Source of the DNA: Actinobacteria bacterium UBA3086
GTDB lineage: Bacteria > Actinomycetota > Coriobacteriia > Anaerosomatales > UBA3086
Assembly: GCA_002367305.1 (NCBI GenBank)
Contig: DFBG01000070.1
Location: 1-7,979 of the forward strand
DNA length: 7,979 nt
Direction of reading: 5' to 3'
A program made the position numbers and the translations under genes. The notes beneath the pieces were generated by a model. The model did not search any database, had not been told where the DNA came from, and was given only the letters and a program-made list of their open reading frames with translations. This document shows, piece after piece, positions 5,299-7,979 of this stretch; positions within the stretch are counted from its first letter, which is position 1; every line of letters starts with the position of its first letter.

Positions 5299-6588
5299 TC
5301 AGCTCAAGTTATAGAACGCTCCCAGACCGGGGTACTCCGATGAATCCGCAAGTTCTTCTTCGATGCGCATGAGCTGATTGTACTTTGCCACGCGATCGCT
5401 TCGCGCCGGAGCACCAGTCTTGATCTGCCCTGAGTTCACCGCGACCGCAAGATCGGCGATTGTAGTGTCCTCGGTTTCGCCGGAACGATGCGAGATCACG
5501 CACGTATAGCCGGCCTGCTTGGCCATCTCGATCGCGTCGAGCGTTTCGGTGAGCGTGCCGATCTGATTCACCTTGATGAGAATGGAGTTCGCCACACCCA
5601 TGTCGATTCCCTTGCGCAGACGCTCGGTGTTGGTGACGAACAGGTCGTCGCCCACCAGCTGAACCGTTTCGCCCAAGCGCTCGGTCAGCAGTTTCCAGCC
5701 CTCCCAATCGTCCTCGGCCATGCCGTCCTCGATACTGATGATCGGGTAGCGTGCAGCCAGATCGACCCAGAAGTCCACCATCTCTGCCGAGGAGAGCTCT
5801 CTCCCCTCGCCTTTGAGCATGTATACGCTACGCTCTTCGTCGTAGATCTCTGTGGTGGCCGGATCGAGCGCGAAACGAATGTCATCGCCAAGCGCATAGC
5901 CGGCCTTCTCGACCGCATCGGAGATGACCTGCAGCGCCTCCTCGTTGCTTCCCAAGTCGGGTGCGAAGCCGCCCTCGTCGCCTACACCGGTGGCCAAGCC
6001 GCGCTCCTGCAGCACCTTCTTGAGCGTGTGGTAGATCTCGGTGCACCAACGAAGTCCCTCGGTGAACGTGGGCGCGCCGACCGGCATGACCATGAACTCC
6101 TGGAGATCAACGTTGTTGTCGGCGTGCATGCCACCGTTGAGGATGTTCATCATGGGGACCGGCAGACGGTGCGCATTGGCGCCGCCGACGTACGAGTAGA
6201 TCGTGAGCTCGGTGGACTCGGCCGCCGCCTTCATGACCGCGAGCGAGACGCCCAGAATGGCGTTGGCACCGAGTTTCGCCTTGTTCGGCGTACCGTCGAT
6301 CCCAACGAGAGCGTTGTCGATGAGACGCTGATCCGTGGCGTCAAGACCCATGATCTCAGGCGCGATGATCTCATTGACGTTGATGACTGCGGTACGCACA
6401 CCTTTGCCCATGTAGCGCTGCTCATCTCCGTCGCGCAACTCCACTGCCTCGAACGCGCCCGTGGATGCACCCGAAGGCACGATTGCGCGCCCGTACGAAC
6501 CGTCATCGAGTACGACCTCGACCTCAACGGTGGGATTGCCGCGTGAATCCAGAACCTCGCGTGCGTAGACCTCATCGATATAGCTCAT
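5299..6588 (-). CDS. eno: Enolase (phosphopyruvate hydratase)
   Basis: Dehydrates 2-phosphoglycerate to phosphoenolpyruvate in glycolysis, and works in reverse in gluconeogenesis. It is cytoplasmic, and bacterial enolases are often part of the RNA degradosome or exposed on the cell surface. At 429 residues it is full length. The start is typical: REVLDSRGNPTVEVEV (10-25). The mobile loop is PSGASTGAFEA (38-48). Active-site residues visible are Glu164 (DLQEFMVMPVG), Glu205 (GVGDEGGFAP), the metal ligands Asp242 (FALDPATTE), Glu287 (SIEDG) and Asp314 (LVGDDLFVTN), then Lys339 (ILIKVNQIGT), His367-Arg368-Ser369 (SHRSGE) and Lys390 (IKTGAPARSDR). Nothing essential is missing. Its ATG overlaps the mazG stop as ATGA. 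Only a weak AAGGGG-type ribosome site precedes it, so translation is probably coupled to mazG. The methyltransferase-like gene follows 32 nt later. Confidence 0.98.
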   Translation of the reverse strand: MSYIDEVYAREVLDSRGNPTVEVEVVLDDGSYGRAIVPSGASTGAFEAVELRDGDEQRYMGKGVRTAVINVNEIIAPEIMGLDATDQRLIDNALVGIDGTPNKAKLGANAILGVSLAVMKAAAESTELTIYSYVGGANAHRLPVPMMNILNGGMHADNNVDLQEFMVMPVGAPTFTEGLRWCTEIYHTLKKVLQERGLATGVGDEGGFAPDLGSNEEALQVISDAVEKAGYALGDDIRFALDPATTEIYDEERSVYMLKGEGRELSSAEMVDFWVDLAARYPIISIEDGMAEDDWEGWKLLTERLGETVQLVGDDLFVTNTERLRKGIDMGVANSILIKVNQIGTLTETLDAIEMAKQAGYTCVISHRSGETEDTTIADLAVAVNSGQIKTGAPARSDRVAKYNQLMRIEEELADSSEYPGLGAFYNLS

Positions 6589-7979
6589 GAACGATCCGCC
6601 CCTTCACTCGTTCTCTCCCGATGCTTGGCCGCCTGCCACAGCCGCTCAAGCTCGGTGATGTCCAGATCCTTGACGAGCTCGCCGCGTGTCGCTGCGGTCC
6701 GCTCCATATCTTCGAAGCGCCCACGGAACTTGTTGCATGTCCCGCGAAGCGCGATCTCAGCGTCTATGCCCTGTTTGCGTGCAAGGTTGACCACGGTGAA
6801 CAGGACGTCACCGATCTCGTCGACTGCCTCGGGCGAGCCGGGCTCGGTCGCCTTGAGCTCATCGATCTCCTCGTGAACCTTGGCCCACACGTCATCGAGT
6901 GTCTCCCACTCGAACCCAACGCCCACTGCCCGCCTCGACATCTTCTGCGCGTACATGAGCGCCGGAAGTCCCTCAGGAATGCCGTCGAGCGTACCCTCTT
7001 GGGCCCGCTCCACATCAGAGGACTTCTCCTCACGCTTGATAGCGTCCCAAGCGCGATGAACCTCCTCCGGCGTGTCGGCTGTCGCGCTGCCGAACACATG
7101 GGGGTGGCGTCTGCGAATCTTGCGCGTGATGCCGTCGATGACGTCATCGATTGCGAACTCTCCGGCCTCCGACGCGATCTGCGCGTGCAGGGCCACCTGC
7201 AGCAATACATCCCCAAGCTCATCGGCCAGCTGGGCGGGGTCTCCCGACTCTATCGCCGCAACCGCCTCATAGGCCTCCTCCAACATGTTCGTGCGGAGGG
7301 TGTGATGATCCTGAGCGCGGTCCCACGGACATCCGTCGGGGCCTCGCAGCACGGCGATGATTCGCATGAACTCCTCGAAGCCGGAGGGCGGCTCCAAGCT
7401 GACGGGACTCACGTAGACCGCAGAGTCCTCGCAGAAGTCTCCGTCTGCAAGATCGAGGATCGTACGCATCTGCAGCGAGAACGACTCATCGGGCGAACAG
7501 CCCGCAATCACCGCTGCATGTGAGTTCGGGTAGGGACCGGCCAAGCGCTCGGCAACCAATTCCGCAAGCATGGTGTTACGAACTCCGGTGATGATCAGGT
7601 GCGAGTCCCGCTGCTCCATGCTCGGCCGCAGACTTCGTGCATCCACGATGTCCAAGTCGGCGGTGAGATCGATGTCGAACGCGAGCAGAATGATCTGCAA
7701 AGGAGACAAGACAGGATAGATATCGAGGTTGCCGCGTGAACGAGCCAAGAGACTCGTGACCATGCCCTCTTTGAGCAACGGATAGCCGGACGCCACGTAC
7801 GCGACATCGCCGTCCCGACCGAGCGCGACGAGCTCCTCGACGATCCGCTCGACGTTCGCGGTGGGCTCCACATTGAAATCGGACAGCGGAACGGCGTCGA
7901 TGCCCTCCTCGCTCAATCGAGCCGCCACAGTCCCGATGGCATTGGCCACGACCACCGTGTCAGCACGCCTGAGGCGCAC
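6585..7979 (-). CDS. mazG: Tetrapyrrole methylase-like / MazG nucleotide pyrophosphohydrolase fusion (5' end outside window)
   Basis: MazG hydrolyses NTPs and dNTPs to monophosphates and pyrophosphate, limiting non-canonical or stress-related nucleotides. The frame is open to the window edge. The GTG there is probably not the start, since the usual N-terminal VVGLGPG-type strand and about 25 residues of the methylase domain are missing. Residues 1-190 resemble the tetrapyrrole (corrin/porphyrin) methylase domain of YabN-type fusions, including YVASGYPLLKEG (61-72). A linker follows, then LRGPDGCPWDRAQDH (211-225), the canonical opening of MazG. The first MazG repeat has EEAYE (234-238) and DELGDVLLQVALHAQ (253-267), with RRRHPHVFG (289-297). 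The second has EEIDEL (370-375) and DEIGDVLFTVVNLARKQG (387-404), the catalytic repeat in E. coli MazG, with its acidic residues intact. The stop overlaps the eno start by ATGA. The methylase part's activity is unproven; no cobalamin or heme genes are nearby. Confidence 0.93.
   Translation of the reverse strand: MRLRRADTVVVANAIGTVAARLSEEGIDAVPLSDFNVEPTANVERIVEELVALGRDGDVAYVASGYPLLKEGMVTSLLARSRGNLDIYPVLSPLQIILLAFDIDLTADLDIVDARSLRPSMEQRDSHLIITGVRNTMLAELVAERLAGPYPNSHAAVIAGCSPDESFSLQMRTILDLADGDFCEDSAVYVSPVSLEPPSGFEEFMRIIAVLRGPDGCPWDRAQDHHTLRTNMLEEAYEAVAAIESGDPAQLADELGDVLLQVALHAQIASEAGEFAIDDVIDGITRKIRRRHPHVFGSATADTPEEVHRAWDAIKREEKSSDVERAQEGTLDGIPEGLPALMYAQKMSRRAVGVGFEWETLDDVWAKVHEEIDELKATEPGSPEAVDEIGDVLFTVVNLARKQGIDAEIALRGTCNKFRGRFEDMERTAATRGELVKDLDITELERLWQAAKHRERTSEGADRS

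Noticed and set aside
5488..6546. A 352-codon open frame on the plus strand opposite eno
   Set aside because: It is a complementary-strand shadow of enolase in GC-rich DNA. Its product is rich in His/Arg/Asp with no family motif, and enolase on the other strand has every catalytic residue.
6621..7523. A 300-codon open frame on the plus strand opposite mazG
   Set aside because: Same cause: the minus-strand MazG repeats are intact, and the plus frame shows no recognisable domain or ribosome site.
1..7979. CRISPR arrays, insertion sequences, prophage or toxin-antitoxin genes
   Set aside because: No regularly spaced repeats, transposase motifs, terminal inverted repeats or short paired toxin-like genes were seen. 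The sequence is packed with housekeeping genes. The MazG here is a pyrophosphohydrolase and not part of a mazEF pair.

Overview
The window is GC-rich bacterial DNA, fully coding except for two short intergenic stretches. It most likely comes from a deep-branching actinobacterium, perhaps a Coriobacteriia-type anaerobe. The main evidence is gene order: mazG, eno, an FtsB/DivIC-type division protein, a DUF501 protein and a Ppx/GppA phosphatase lie in the same order as in many actinobacteria (in Mycobacterium tuberculosis, eno to ppx2 is Rv1023-Rv1026). MazG is fused to a tetrapyrrole-methylase-like domain, as in YabN of Bacillus, which is unlike mycobacteria. The lineage call is an inference from gene order and remembered families, not from a database search.

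Layout, high to low coordinates, because all but one gene is on the minus strand. (1) The mazG fusion (its N-terminus lies outside the window), eno, and a SAM-dependent methyltransferase-like protein form one apparent operon; mazG and eno overlap by ATGA. (2) A single plus-strand gene encodes a membrane-anchored protein of the D-glucuronyl C5-epimerase family. It converges on the methyltransferase gene and diverges from pyk. (3) pyk encodes pyruvate kinase and ends in a good hairpin terminator. (4) ftsB/divIC, DUF501 and ppx form a second operon. Both of its junctions are ATGA overlaps, and the last gene runs off the window's left end.

How the genes work together: enolase makes phosphoenolpyruvate and pyruvate kinase uses it, so two consecutive steps of lower glycolysis sit close together on the same strand. 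They are split by the methyltransferase and the epimerase. MazG cleans up non-canonical NTPs, and Ppx/GppA acts on polyphosphate or pppGpp. The FtsB-like protein belongs to the septal divisome.

The least ordinary item is the epimerase homologue. It keeps the three tyrosines known to be catalytic in the animal heparan-sulfate epimerase, as aligned from memory. It has a shortened active-site loop, and no polysaccharide genes lie nearby. It also has its own promoter region rich in inverted repeats. No CRISPR array, insertion sequence, tRNA, rRNA or phage gene is visible. No stretch longer than 300 bases lacks a gene.
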